NCBI GenBank assembly: GCA_965283955.1
Contig: CBDIQW010000001.1
Location: 620,001 to 684,000, forward strand
Direction of reading: 5' to 3'
DNA: 64,000 nt
Source: Emticicia sp965283955
GTDB taxonomy: Bacteria > Bacteroidota > Bacteroidia > Cytophagales > Spirosomataceae
A program made the translations under genes and the position numbers. Below, one piece after another: positions 44,787 through 53,596 of the stretch. Numbering within the stretch: position 1 is the first letter of the stretch; the number at the start of each line of letters is the position of its first letter. The notes below the pieces were generated by a model that was not told the DNA's origin, did no database searches, and saw only the letters and a list, made by a program, of their open reading frames with translations.

Positions 44787-45146
44787 ATGGCCTTGGAACT
44801 TGATGGTACACCAAAATACGATAAACCAATTAGCCCTGAAGATGCAAATGGATATGTTCAAAACTATTTGAACAACGAAAAATTTAAACCAGCCGACTTC
44901 AAAGCTTTTTATTTCCATGTCGATGAAATTCAAAAAGTAATCGATGAAAATAAAGGCAGTAAATACATCAAATTTACTCTTGGGATGAAATATTTATTGG
45001 CTGAGGGTGTGCCAAATAATGTATTATACGGATGTGTGATGATGTCGAATGTAAAAACGAAAGTCGATGATGGAGCACATTTAGCAGGTGGAGATGAAAA
45101 TATTTATGATTACAGTCGTCCGGTTCCTCCATATCCTGAAGATTAA
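44787..45146 (+). CDS. hypothetical soluble protein (119 aa)
   Basis: 119 residues, no signal peptide, acidic-charged composition, predicted alpha/beta. 'LNNEKFKPADFKAFYFHVDE' and 'YLLAEGVPNNVLYGCVMMSN' are the most patterned parts; the end is rich in Asp, Tyr and Pro. I do not recognise the family. It has its own consensus promoter 26 bases upstream, so it is very likely expressed. Next gene (membrane protein) starts 48 bases after its stop in the same direction. Confidence 0.65.
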   Translation: MALELDGTPKYDKPISPEDANGYVQNYLNNEKFKPADFKAFYFHVDEIQKVIDENKGSKYIKFTLGMKYLLAEGVPNNVLYGCVMMSNVKTKVDDGAHLAGGDENIYDYSRPVPPYPED

Positions 45147-45194
45147 GGATAATTTCCACAAATAGCTTAAACAAGAGTAAGTAACACTAATAAA

Positions 45195-45872
45195 TTGCTT
45201 ACCCTTATTACTGCACTTCAGATGATAAATAACTTTTTAATATGGCTGCTTGAATATGTACATTACGTACTGCTGTTGACTATAACTATTGGTATCCTCC
45301 GTTTAAAATACTTGAAAAATGAACTAAAGTTCATTTGGTATTTTATTCTTTTAGGAGCTTTTTCTGAAGCTTCTACTCGTACTATTTCCTATTTTCATCC
45401 AACACTAAATATATTACCAGGCTTACACCTTTACACCATTTTAGAATTCATCACAATTGGTCTATTTTATCATACGTATTTTGGTAATTTTTTCAACAGA
45501 AAAATCTTACCATTTACCATAATTGGCTTTATTATACTGGCTATTATCAATGCATTTTGGATTCAAGGTATCTTTAATTTCAACACCTATATAAGTGGCT
45601 TGGAAGGTATCCTGATTATATTTCTATCATTATCTTGTTTTTATAAAATGTTGATAGAATTAGATACAAGGGACCCAACAAAACAGCCAATTTTTTGGAT
45701 TAACTCAGGTTTTTTGTTTTACTTTGCAGGCAATCTCTTCATTTTCATTTTAAGTAATTTTATCAAGGAAGACAACTATCTGCTGTCGCTGGCATGGGGT
45801 ATGCACGCCTTTTTGATGTTGGTCTTACATATATTTTTAGGAATTGGCCTATGGCACAGTCTTCGCCGTTAG
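45195..45872 (+). CDS. seven-helix membrane protein of unknown function
   Basis: 225 residues with about seven hydrophobic segments and few loops; no enzyme motif seen. It begins LLTLITALQMINNF-like (MLTLITALQMINNF). Its 3' end overlaps the histidine kinase start by 22 bases, and the response regulator follows. It could act as the sensory or input partner of the kinase, whose own N-terminus is a single helix (inference). Confidence 0.75.
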   Translation: MLTLITALQMINNFLIWLLEYVHYVLLLTITIGILRLKYLKNELKFIWYFILLGAFSEASTRTISYFHPTLNILPGLHLYTILEFITIGLFYHTYFGNFFNRKILPFTIIGFIILAIINAFWIQGIFNFNTYISGLEGILIIFLSLSCFYKMLIELDTRDPTKQPIFWINSGFLFYFAGNLFIFILSNFIKEDNYLLSLAWGMHAFLMLVLHIFLGIGLWHSLRR

Positions 45873-46642
45873 ATTTGTATGTTTTGTTATTTGGAGGCAC
45901 TGTAGCCATGATGCTTTTAGCCTCAGGTGTTGTAGCGTTTATCTTGTTGTACCAACGACGAATCATCAGACAAGACCTCGCTTTTAAAGAAGCAGAAGCC
46001 AAGCATCAACGTGAACTCTATCACGGAACACTCGAAGCAATCGAAACCGAACGCAAAAGGCTCGCCCGTGATCTTCATGATGAAGTCGGGGCGGCACTCT
46101 CAGCACTTAGATTATTGGTCGGACAAATTCAACAAAACCCAACCGAGCAAATTAATATCGAAACAATTAGTAATAAATCTAAAACACTGATAGACAATAC
46201 GATAGATAATGTAAGACGTATCTCAAATGATTTATTGCCACAAGGTTTGGAAGAATTTGGGTTGGCGTATTCGATTGAAGGTCTGTGCGAAAAAACTATG
46301 GAACTTGCAGATATTAACATATATCTGAAAGCTGAGAACTTAAGTTCTGTTGATACAAAAATAAGTTTGAACGTTTATCGGCTCATTCAAGAATTACTCA
46401 ATAATGCAGTAAAACATTCTGAGGCCGAAAATGTACATCTACATTTAAAAACTGAAAATGATACCTTAGAAATAGAATATAGAGATAATGGGAAAGGATT
46501 TGATTTTGTTGAAGCTTATCAAAAACGCAGTTTAGGCTTAAAAAATATAGAAACACGAACAAAAATGATTAATGGAACAACAAAATTTGAAACAAAGCTC
46601 AATGAAGGGCTAAAACTCCATGTTCGTATTCCTTTAAATTAA
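45851..46642 (+). CDS. sensor histidine kinase (HisKA_3 type)
   Basis: 263 residues from the preferred ATG at 45851 (MAQSSPLDLYVLL). One transmembrane helix (about 10-32), a coiled-coil linker, then HisKA_3 with the phospho-accepting His in 'ARDLHDEVGAALSALR' near residue 73, and an HATPase domain with 'NVYRLIQELLNNAVKHSEA' (N-box) and 'YRDNGKGFDF' (G-box). It is a NarL/LuxR-cognate type kinase with almost no extracytoplasmic sensor. It pairs with the response regulator at 46717. Confidence 0.92.
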   Translation: MAQSSPLDLYVLLFGGTVAMMLLASGVVAFILLYQRRIIRQDLAFKEAEAKHQRELYHGTLEAIETERKRLARDLHDEVGAALSALRLLVGQIQQNPTEQINIETISNKSKTLIDNTIDNVRRISNDLLPQGLEEFGLAYSIEGLCEKTMELADINIYLKAENLSSVDTKISLNVYRLIQELLNNAVKHSEAENVHLHLKTENDTLEIEYRDNGKGFDFVEAYQKRSLGLKNIETRTKMINGTTKFETKLNEGLKLHVRIPLN

Positions 46643-46716
46643 ATATCTCTGACATCTAATACACTGATTTTTAGAATGTTATATTTCAGAATACCCAACT
46701 CCATTTCTAATACCCC

Positions 46717-47391
46717 ATGAAGACCGTAAACGTAGCCATTGCTGACGACCAAGTGTTATTTCGCAAAGGGATGATTTCAATCATTAATTCCTTTGAAAAT
46801 ATCCAAATTATACTCGAAGTAGATAATGGAAAAGCTCTTATTGAAGCCATAGAAGTAGCAGAAGTGAAACCCGATATTGTATTACTCGATCTATCTATGC
46901 CCGAACTAAACGGTGTTGATACAACCAAAATTCTTCATCAGCAATTTCCTGAAATCAAAGTTATTATTCTTTCAGTTTACAGCGAAGACCGCTTCGTTAC
47001 ACATCTTATGGAATTGGGTGTAAACGCCTATCTTTTCAAAAATGTTGAACCAGCCGAAGTCGAAAAAGCCATTTGGGCAGTCATCGAAAAAGATTTTTAT
47101 TTCAATGAAGCATTTTTGGCAGCCATGAAAAACCGTCTTACAGGAAAGAAGCCACGATTGTTGATTCAAGACGATATTCCTTCTACCCTCACCCAACGAG
47201 AGCTCGATGTGCTTGATCTTATTTGTAAACAATATACTGCCCAAGAAATTGCCAATAAATTGTTTATCAGTGTACGCACCGTTGATGGACATCGAAATAA
47301 TTTACTCGAAAAAACAGGTATGCGAAACACTGCAGGACTGGTAGTTTTCTCGATTAAAAATAATTTACTCGACCCCTCGGCCTTACTTTAA
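46717..47391 (+). CDS. LuxR/NarL-type response regulator
   Basis: 224 residues. Receiver domain (1-120) with acidic pocket 'IADDQ' and phospho-Asp in 'PDIVLLDLSMPELNGVD' near residue 54; Lys in 'YLFKNVEPAEV' near 106. C-terminal GerE/LuxR helix-turn-helix (about 155-215; 'LTQRELDVLDLICKQYTAQE', 'LFISVRTVDGHRNNLLEKTG'). Partner of the kinase 74 bases upstream. Its end overlaps the DinB gene tail-to-tail by 9 bases. Confidence 0.94.
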   Translation: MKTVNVAIADDQVLFRKGMISIINSFENIQIILEVDNGKALIEAIEVAEVKPDIVLLDLSMPELNGVDTTKILHQQFPEIKVIILSVYSEDRFVTHLMELGVNAYLFKNVEPAEVEKAIWAVIEKDFYFNEAFLAAMKNRLTGKKPRLLIQDDIPSTLTQRELDVLDLICKQYTAQEIANKLFISVRTVDGHRNNLLEKTGMRNTAGLVVFSIKNNLLDPSALL

Positions 47392-47994
47392 TTTTGGAAA
47401 ATCTTTATGTTTCCGAATTTCTTCAATCTGTAAGGTATGGCGTTTGCAATGTGCCGCCATTAAAATAATTGTCTGATACAAATCAATAGTACCAGTAGCA
47501 GGGTGTTTCCAAGAATGAAACAATAAGGCATCATTGGTCGATTGCACATAAGCCATATTCAGCAAGCGTTGCTTTTCAAAAGCCTCTTTTGCAATTTCTA
47601 TACTCTTGTATCGGCCAACTGGTCGGATTTGCTCAGGAGCCTTTACCTTTATCAAACGAAAGGTGAGCCTGCCAATAATCTTTTTTTCAGTCATTTTCAA
47701 AGACTTTTGTAAAGCCGAATCAGCAGGTAATTCGAGTTGTTTACTAATTACCTTTTTAAGTGTTTCTTCGGCTATCGCAATATGTTCAGCACACTCTAAA
47801 ATACTCCATTTATCTTTTCTGGCTTTAAAATTCAATTGTTCGGGAGTCAGATTCTTAATCGAGTCGAAGAATTCTTGCCTTGTTTTTTCTAAATACTCGT
47901 TGGCAAACTTTCGTTGCTTTTCTGATAACACACCCTGAGCAAAAATTCCGAGCGAAATCAGTTGTAAACCAATCAGTAAAAAAAGCTTTTTCAT
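47383..47994 (-). CDS. exported DinB-like (four-helix metal-binding) protein
   Basis: About 203 residues from the preferred ATG at 47994 (MKKLFLLIGLQLISLG); the longer frame to 48048 would precede the signal peptide. Signal peptide then a DinB-superfamily bundle. Likely metal-ligand His residues are in 'ILECAEHIAIAEE', 'LFHSWKHPATG' and 'ILMAAHCKRHTLQIEEI'. Secreted DinB proteins of this kind are frequent in Bacteroidota; function unknown. Confidence 0.85.
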   Translation of the reverse strand: MKKLFLLIGLQLISLGIFAQGVLSEKQRKFANEYLEKTRQEFFDSIKNLTPEQLNFKARKDKWSILECAEHIAIAEETLKKVISKQLELPADSALQKSLKMTEKKIIGRLTFRLIKVKAPEQIRPVGRYKSIEIAKEAFEKQRLLNMAYVQSTNDALLFHSWKHPATGTIDLYQTIILMAAHCKRHTLQIEEIRKHKDFPKLK

Positions 47995-48018
47995 AATCTT
48001 GTGTTTGAGTAATCGTTC

Positions 48019-48050
48019 ATTTGACACCACAAATATGCTATTTGTCAAAT
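48019..48050. promoter_or_regulatory. nested palindrome upstream of the DinB gene
   Basis: Outer arms ATTTGAC/(G)TCAAAT and inner arms CAAATA (48030-48035)/TATTTG (48039-48044) with centre TGC. It is a candidate regulator-binding site close to the DinB start at 47994. Confidence 0.4.
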
Positions 48051-48113
48051 TAAATCAACTTACCAAATGGCAAGAAATAAAAAATGATATTGAAGAACTT
48101 ACATTACTGTTGA

Positions 48114-48701
48114 CTACTTAGTAGCTATTTCTTTTCTGATTCGACTGAGCGAGGTATCCGTAATTCCTAAATAAGAAGCAATGTATTTGAGTGGAGCATT
48201 CTGAAATATTTCGGCGTGAGTAGTAAGCAATTTTTCGTAGCGTTGTTCGGCAGTGAGTTGAATCATACCGAGCATTCGCTCTTTTAATCTCGAATAATTA
48301 TTGATAAGCATCATACGACCAAACTCCCGAAATTCGGGAATTGTATGAAAACAAATCTGTAAATCTTCGTAATTTATCATCCAAGTTGTGCAATCGGCTA
48401 AAACTTGGATGTTTTCGTTGGACGGAATTCGCTTAAAAAACGATAAAAAATCATTGGCAAAGATATTACTTCCATAAAAATCCGTTGTAACCTCATTCCC
48501 ATCAATATCAACCACATACGAACGTAAAAAACCAGATTCGATAAAATGTGATTCGGTGCAGATTCTCCCTTCTTTTAGCAGAAAATCATTCTTACAAGAT
48601 TGTTTGAGCGTAAAATAAGTAGAAATATGCTCTGCCTTATCGGCAGGCATTGGCAAGATTTTTTGAATAAAACTGATTAAACTTTCTTTACCCATTTCCA
48701 C
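48114..48701 (-). CDS. Crp/Fnr family transcriptional regulator
   Basis: 195 residues: cyclic-nucleotide-binding-like domain (about 25-125) and a short C-terminal winged helix ('LKYIASYLGITDTSLSRIRK'). It lacks clear FNR cysteines and cAMP-contact residues, as usual for Bacteroidota members, so the ligand is unknown. Its ATG overlaps the desaturase stop, so the two genes are coupled, and the regulator may control lipid desaturation (inference). Confidence 0.9.
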   Translation of the reverse strand: MEMGKESLISFIQKILPMPADKAEHISTYFTLKQSCKNDFLLKEGRICTESHFIESGFLRSYVVDIDGNEVTTDFYGSNIFANDFLSFFKRIPSNENIQVLADCTTWMINYEDLQICFHTIPEFREFGRMMLINNYSRLKERMLGMIQLTAEQRYEKLLTTHAEIFQNAPLKYIASYLGITDTSLSRIRKEIATK

Positions 48702-49798
48702 TAAATTACTCCATGTCCTAAATAATAAAGCATTCTGATATGCGACTGTAAGCCTTTCGTAAACGATTCTTTATTATTGTACATAATTCCAAAATCTTCG
48801 GCAGTATTTTTTACGATTGAAGCAATGGCTGGGTAGTGAATATGTGAAATATTTGGAAACAAATGATGCTCAACTTGATAATCAAGTCCACCAATATACC
48901 ACGATAAAACCTTATTATTTCCTGCAAAATTAGCAGTTGTATTAAGCTGGTGAATTGCCCAAGCATTTTCTATATTTCCTCTATCATCGACCGCTGGTTG
49001 AGCTGCTCCTTCGACCACGTGAGCCAACTGAAAAACCGTACTTAAAATAATACCTGCTGTGCAGTGCATAGCCATAAAACCAGCAAACCATTGCCCAAAA
49101 GTAATATCAAGTATAAGCATCGGCATAACGCAGATGAATAGAACATAGCCAATTTTGCTGATTATCAACATAATCAATTCTTTTCGGGGAAAAGGCTTAA
49201 CCAAACCAGTTTTGGCCATTTTATTGTACAATGAAATTTCTTTAAAGTCTTTCCATAAAAACGAGATCGTCATTAGACTATATAAGAAAAACGCATAAAT
49301 ATGCTGAAAACGATGTACAGATTTCAGTTTATCTCCACAAGAAAGGCGTAACATAAATTTACCCGTAATATCTTCGTCAATATCGTGTAAGTTAGTATAT
49401 GTATGATGCAATTTATTATGCTGAACATCCCAATTATAGACATTACCACCAAGTAAGTATATGGATGCTCCAAACAGCTTATTAAGCTTTGAAGAAGATG
49501 AAAATGACCCATGAATAGCATCGTGCATAACCGACATTCCAACGCCAGCCACTCCCAAACCCATCACAACTGTCAAGAATAACATTTGTAATGGAGTGAA
49601 ATTTCCAGTAAGAATTAGTGCAAAGGGAATCAGATAAAGGCTCAACATAAATATTGCCTTGAAAAGCAATTTTGAACCACCCGTTTTCTCAAGAGAATTA
49701 GTTTCAAAATAAGAATCAATGTTTTCACGAAGTGCTGAAAAAAACAATGACTTGTCTCTATTCAGAAACTTTACTTTAGCGTACTTGGCGGGTTGCAT
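48701..49798 (-). CDS. acyl-CoA/fatty acid desaturase, front-end (QVEHH) type
   Basis: 365 residues, with four or so membrane helices. Three His boxes: 'MHDAIHGSF' (about 89-97), 'HNKLHHTYTN' (about 125-134) and 'GGLDYQVEHHLFPNISH' (about 305-321), the last being typical of linoleoyl-type and cyanobacterial DesD-like front-end desaturases. It inserts a double bond in fatty acyl chains at the membrane. Co-transcribed with the Crp/Fnr regulator. Confidence 0.92.
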   Translation of the reverse strand: MQPAKYAKVKFLNRDKSLFFSALRENIDSYFETNSLEKTGGSKLLFKAIFMLSLYLIPFALILTGNFTPLQMLFLTVVMGLGVAGVGMSVMHDAIHGSFSSSSKLNKLFGASIYLLGGNVYNWDVQHNKLHHTYTNLHDIDEDITGKFMLRLSCGDKLKSVHRFQHIYAFFLYSLMTISFLWKDFKEISLYNKMAKTGLVKPFPRKELIMLIISKIGYVLFICVMPMLILDITFGQWFAGFMAMHCTAGIILSTVFQLAHVVEGAAQPAVDDRGNIENAWAIHQLNTTANFAGNNKVLSWYIGGLDYQVEHHLFPNISHIHYPAIASIVKNTAEDFGIMYNNKESFTKGLQSHIRMLYYLGHGVI

Positions 49799-50088
49799 TT
49801 AGTGATTATAGGTTTAGGTAAAAAACAAATCTACTCAAAAACAATTTATTTCTACAATTTTTTATAGAAAAAGTAATATTTCTTGAATAATTTATACGAA
49901 TTCTAACTATGCTCTCATTAATTTCTGTCTCAGTTTCATCCGTCATAACAACAAGTTTAACTTTAAAATAAGGGTATTTAAAAACTATCAAAAAAAGGAC
50001 ATCCGTAGAGAATGCCTTCTTTTTAAATCAGTGGCTTTCACAAAATATAAATCAATGATTTCCTCATGTTTACAATATTTTTTTTACT

Positions 50089-51453
50089 CTAAAAATACCT
50101 TTTCAAAGCAATCAATTGCGGCGGAACTGGTTTAGAATTCCAATGTTCATGAATCACCAAAGCGGCACCTAAAGCCGATGCTTGAGCTATTTCGGAAGCA
50201 TACACTTGCTTATCGAAATAGGTTTCGGCTAAGAGACTCATATAAATATCATTTTTCGAGAAACCACCATCCACAAAAATCTGCTTGGGTTTGCTCCATC
50301 CCATTACCAAATTTAATGATGCCACCTGCTGAGCCACCAAATCAAGCATAAATTGGTGGTAGGCTTCTTCGTAAGACTTGAATAAGTTAAGGTTTCGCTC
50401 CACAAATGGGCAATCTTTTAGGAGTCCAACATCAGCTGTTTGTGGGGTAGCTTGTTTGAATTTATTACGTAAAAACCAAACCATGTCTTGGTCGTATTTT
50501 ACTTGTTTGTAGTAATTAGGTTCTTTACCAAAATACTCAGCTAAATGTTTAGTTTGGCGTTCGTGTTCATTACCTGCAAAAAGCCTTGAAGCTTTTACTG
50601 GATTTCCTTCAAAATTTAAGAAACACAAACAATCTTTTTGTAGCTCGCTGTTAGTCAATGGTTCATCATTGAACGGATTGATACTAATTGTCCAAGTACC
50701 CGTTGAAAGTAAGATAAATTTTTCGTCGAAAGATTTAAGATAAGGCACAAGTGCCGACGAACTGTCGTGAATACCAATACCGACTGCAACACCATCGACT
50801 GAACTTGCAATGTTGCTCGAAAGCTGCGGTTTTTGCTGCACTGAATGAAGATGTTCGGCCTCGACCCAAGCATGGTAATCGTTTTTCTGAAAATCCCAAA
50901 GAGCTGTATGACAACCCACACTTGTGATTTCGGAAACTGGTTGATTCGAGAAAAGAAAACTACAATATTGTGGCAGATGTAAAGAGTATTTGATTTGGTG
51001 GAAAACACTTGGTTTTTCATTTTTCAACCAATACAATTGTAAACCAGAATTGAGCATACCGAGTTCGGGTGAAGCCGTTTCAGTAAATACATTTGATGTA
51101 TATTTTTCGGCAAACTCTTTACTCATTTGGCGAGTAAAGTTTTTGAGATAATTATAGAGTGGAGTAATCGGTTTCCCTTCTGAATTTAGATGTACAAAAC
51201 TTGCACCATAACCGGAAAAATTCAATCCAACTACTTCATACGGAACGCCGCCCGAATCTGGATTTTGCTCAATAGACTCGTAGGTAGTTTTGAGCCATGA
51301 ACTTAAACGAATCAAATCATCACACGGAAAGCCGTCGTCGTCAAGAATTTCTTCAAATTGCGATTGTTCTTCTCTTACAATGTTATAATCTTCGTCGAAA
51401 AGAAGTAACTTTTTATTGGTTTTACCAATATCAAAAACGGCACAGACTTTCAT
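50089..51453 (-). CDS. FGGY family carbohydrate kinase
   Basis: About 454 residues from ATG 51453 (MKVCAVFDIGKTNKKLLLF); a longer open frame upstream to 51561 does not look coding. The N-terminal phosphate-1 motif 'FDIGKTNKK' and the C-terminal 'KQIFVDGGFSKNDIYMSLLA' with 'YASEIAQASALGAALV' are FGGY features. Looks like the rhamnulokinase/xylulokinase side of the family, but no pentose or rhamnose genes neighbour it, so the sugar is unknown. Confidence 0.87.
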   Translation of the reverse strand: MKVCAVFDIGKTNKKLLLFDEDYNIVREEQSQFEEILDDDGFPCDDLIRLSSWLKTTYESIEQNPDSGGVPYEVVGLNFSGYGASFVHLNSEGKPITPLYNYLKNFTRQMSKEFAEKYTSNVFTETASPELGMLNSGLQLYWLKNEKPSVFHQIKYSLHLPQYCSFLFSNQPVSEITSVGCHTALWDFQKNDYHAWVEAEHLHSVQQKPQLSSNIASSVDGVAVGIGIHDSSSALVPYLKSFDEKFILLSTGTWTISINPFNDEPLTNSELQKDCLCFLNFEGNPVKASRLFAGNEHERQTKHLAEYFGKEPNYYKQVKYDQDMVWFLRNKFKQATPQTADVGLLKDCPFVERNLNLFKSYEEAYHQFMLDLVAQQVASLNLVMGWSKPKQIFVDGGFSKNDIYMSLLAETYFDKQVYASEIAQASALGAALVIHEHWNSKPVPPQLIALKRYF

Positions 51454-51596
51454 GTAGATTGGTTTGGAGCTTTGTTTCTTGTTTTGTTTCTCATATAAAT
51501 TAGGATGTAAAAATACAAATTTATCTGATACGAACAAGCCTGTTGTGTACTGCTCTAACAATTTAACTTTGTCTGAAATGAAATCCCATTACTTTT

Positions 51597-51626
51597 GTAA
51601 GAACGTCCAAAATTGGACGTTCTTAC
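51597..51626 (-). terminator. terminator region after the outer-membrane receptor
   Basis: 14-bp perfect inverted repeat (51597-51610 and 51613-51626; GTAAGAACGTCCAA), 39 bases past the stop of the receptor gene on the minus strand. Confidence 0.7.
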
Positions 51627-51664
51627 GAGTATTTAACTAAAAATTAACTCACAAAAAACGTTAC

Positions 51665-53596
51665 TTATAATCTAAAATTACGCAAGTTATAAGTAAATGT
51701 AAGCATAAAATAACGTGTAAGTACCTGACTACGAGCATCTTCGATATAAGCTGTTGATACATTTCGAGCGATGCTGTTATTTTGTTTCAATAAATCAAAG
51801 ACATTGATACGTAATTCAGCTGCTTGCTTTTTCAAGAATTTATAGCCAAAACCTGCATTCCAAAGTGTAAAGTTTTGGTTAAAGCCTGTACCTAAACCAG
51901 AATAGGCTTGGTTGAGGACTTCTGACTGTAATAAAAACCCTTTGCCAAATAACCAGTTAATTTTGAATGAGGTATTCTGAAATAAATAATTGGTGTTGAG
52001 AGTGGTTTGCACCGAATTTCTGACCAAACTATATGTTGGCGAATAGGAAAGCGTAAAATCAACTTTTTCGCTCACATTACTACTCAAAACCAAACCTCCG
52101 TTGATGCCGTAGGTATTTGTAAAACTTTTAATATCATTAATCAAATTCGGATTTTTTGCATAATTCACACCAGCACTAAAGTTAAGATTCGATTTGATTT
52201 TTGAAATCGGAATACCGTAACTGATGAAAGTACGAGTATTAAACTGTCCATCCAGATTGACTGGTTTTGTGAGTTGTGAACCTCTGAAAAGTATAATACC
52301 ATCGGCCAATTCGTAATCTTTATCGGCAATAAAAGTTGACTGCACAATGGCATTGTTAGAATATCCTAAATTGAGGAACATCATGATATTTTGAGCAGTT
52401 TTAGCATTCGTAACTCCATAGCGGAATGATAACGAGTGACTATAATCTTGCTTCAAATTCGGATTTCCGGTTGAAAGTTGGGTTGGATTGCTATTATTAA
52501 TTACACCTTGCAATTGATTAACCGAAGGTGCATTTGTGTTAGTACGGTAAAAAATCCTAAGATTTGCCTTATTCTCAAATCTGTAATTAAACATTGCATT
52601 GGGTAAAATACTGTTGAAAACATATTTTACATCTTGCAAAATCGGATAAGTCTGGTCGCTTGCCAATTGGGCATTTTGGTAAGTTGTACCCAGAGTAAAA
52701 AATCCTTGCTTTCCTCGTAAACGATAACTTACGCCCGTACGATTAGTGAGATACGAATTATCAAATAGGTTGCTCAGAGATTTATTAAGAATCGAATATG
52801 TTAGTAATTTTTCGTCATAAGCATTGACTTCACGGTCTGACGAACTGAGCGTATAACCTACATTATGGTCAAGCTGTATCTGTCCAGTTTTTCCCAAAGG
52901 CTCGGTGTAAGTAAGGCCTAACGACATTCGATTGCTATTGGTCTGAGACTGAGTTTGTTGGTTCACAATCTGTGTTGTGTCTCTGCCTGTAAAAAATTTA
53001 CTGATTGAATACTGAGAAGAAAAACCCGTTTGGTCGCTGGTGTTGTTTCCAAGATTCACCGAAAAAGTACGACCATTTTTGGCAAAACGGTGTCTAAATA
53101 ATAATTCTCCTGAAAAATTAAAACCATTATTCTCTGAGTTTCGTCTGGTTAATGCTGTATTGATGGTTTGTTGTTGCAAATAAGTCTCACTTGTCATTGT
53201 CGATAAAGCGTCATTTTTTTGCCAACTAATACGAGGCGTAAAAACTATCGAATTACTTTTATCAATCGTATATTCTAAACGAATATTGGCTCTATGATTT
53301 TGATTTTTATTGCGAGTCGCACTTGTATCATCATACATTTGAGGAACTGTACCCAAATACTCACGGGAAGTAATGCTTTCATTGCCATTATTTGAAGCAT
53401 TAAAGAAATAGCTGGTGCTTAGTTTTACTTTTTTACCCAGATTATCACTGTAATTCAAGCCGATAGAAGTAGTTTTGGCAATCCCTGGTTGTTGACCAAC
53501 CATAAAATTACTGGCATCTCCACCACCACCAAAACCGCCGCCGCCACCGCCGCCACCACGAGGCCACCGCCGCCGCCACCACCTTGTGGACGCCAA
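51665..53596 (-). CDS. outer-membrane receptor, C-terminal beta-barrel (frame segment)
   Basis: The 3' part of the receptor gene that begins at 54507. The first about 15 residues (MASTRWWRRRW...) are out-of-frame reading of the glycine-repeat DNA; the true sequence starts around PRGGGGG... and continues 'GGGDASNFMVGQQPGIAKTT', then about 600 residues of amphipathic strands ending in an aromatic C-terminus (YNLRNFRL), an outer-membrane beta-barrel (OMP_b-brl_3-like). It is not an independent gene. Confidence 0.85.
   Translation of the reverse strand: MASTRWWRRRWPRGGGGGGGGFGGGGDASNFMVGQQPGIAKTTSIGLNYSDNLGKKVKLSTSYFFNASNNGNESITSREYLGTVPQMYDDTSATRNKNQNHRANIRLEYTIDKSNSIVFTPRISWQKNDALSTMTSETYLQQQTINTALTRRNSENNGFNFSGELLFRHRFAKNGRTFSVNLGNNTSDQTGFSSQYSISKFFTGRDTTQIVNQQTQSQTNSNRMSLGLTYTEPLGKTGQIQLDHNVGYTLSSSDREVNAYDEKLLTYSILNKSLSNLFDNSYLTNRTGVSYRLRGKQGFFTLGTTYQNAQLASDQTYPILQDVKYVFNSILPNAMFNYRFENKANLRIFYRTNTNAPSVNQLQGVINNSNPTQLSTGNPNLKQDYSHSLSFRYGVTNAKTAQNIMMFLNLGYSNNAIVQSTFIADKDYELADGIILFRGSQLTKPVNLDGQFNTRTFISYGIPISKIKSNLNFSAGVNYAKNPNLINDIKSFTNTYGINGGLVLSSNVSEKVDFTLSYSPTYSLVRNSVQTTLNTNYLFQNTSFKINWLFGKGFLLQSEVLNQAYSGLGTGFNQNFTLWNAGFGYKFLKKQAAELRINVFDLLKQNNSIARNVSTAYIEDARSQVLTRYFMLTFTYNLRNFRL

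Noticed and set aside
49806..49991. 61-residue minus-strand frame between desaturase and FGGY kinase
   Set aside because: No start context, no homology pattern, very AT-rich; treated as non-coding (the 290-base gap holds nothing else I can support).
51564..51597. TAACTTTG and TACTTTTG boxes on the plus strand as promoters
   Set aside because: Both match TAnnTTTG, but no gene follows on the plus strand and the region is AT-rich, so these are probably chance matches.
53455..53596. Ala/Val-rich and Arg/Trp-rich peptides read from the glycine repeat
   Set aside because: They are the GGC repeat read in wrong frames on either side of the frameshift, not real protein.
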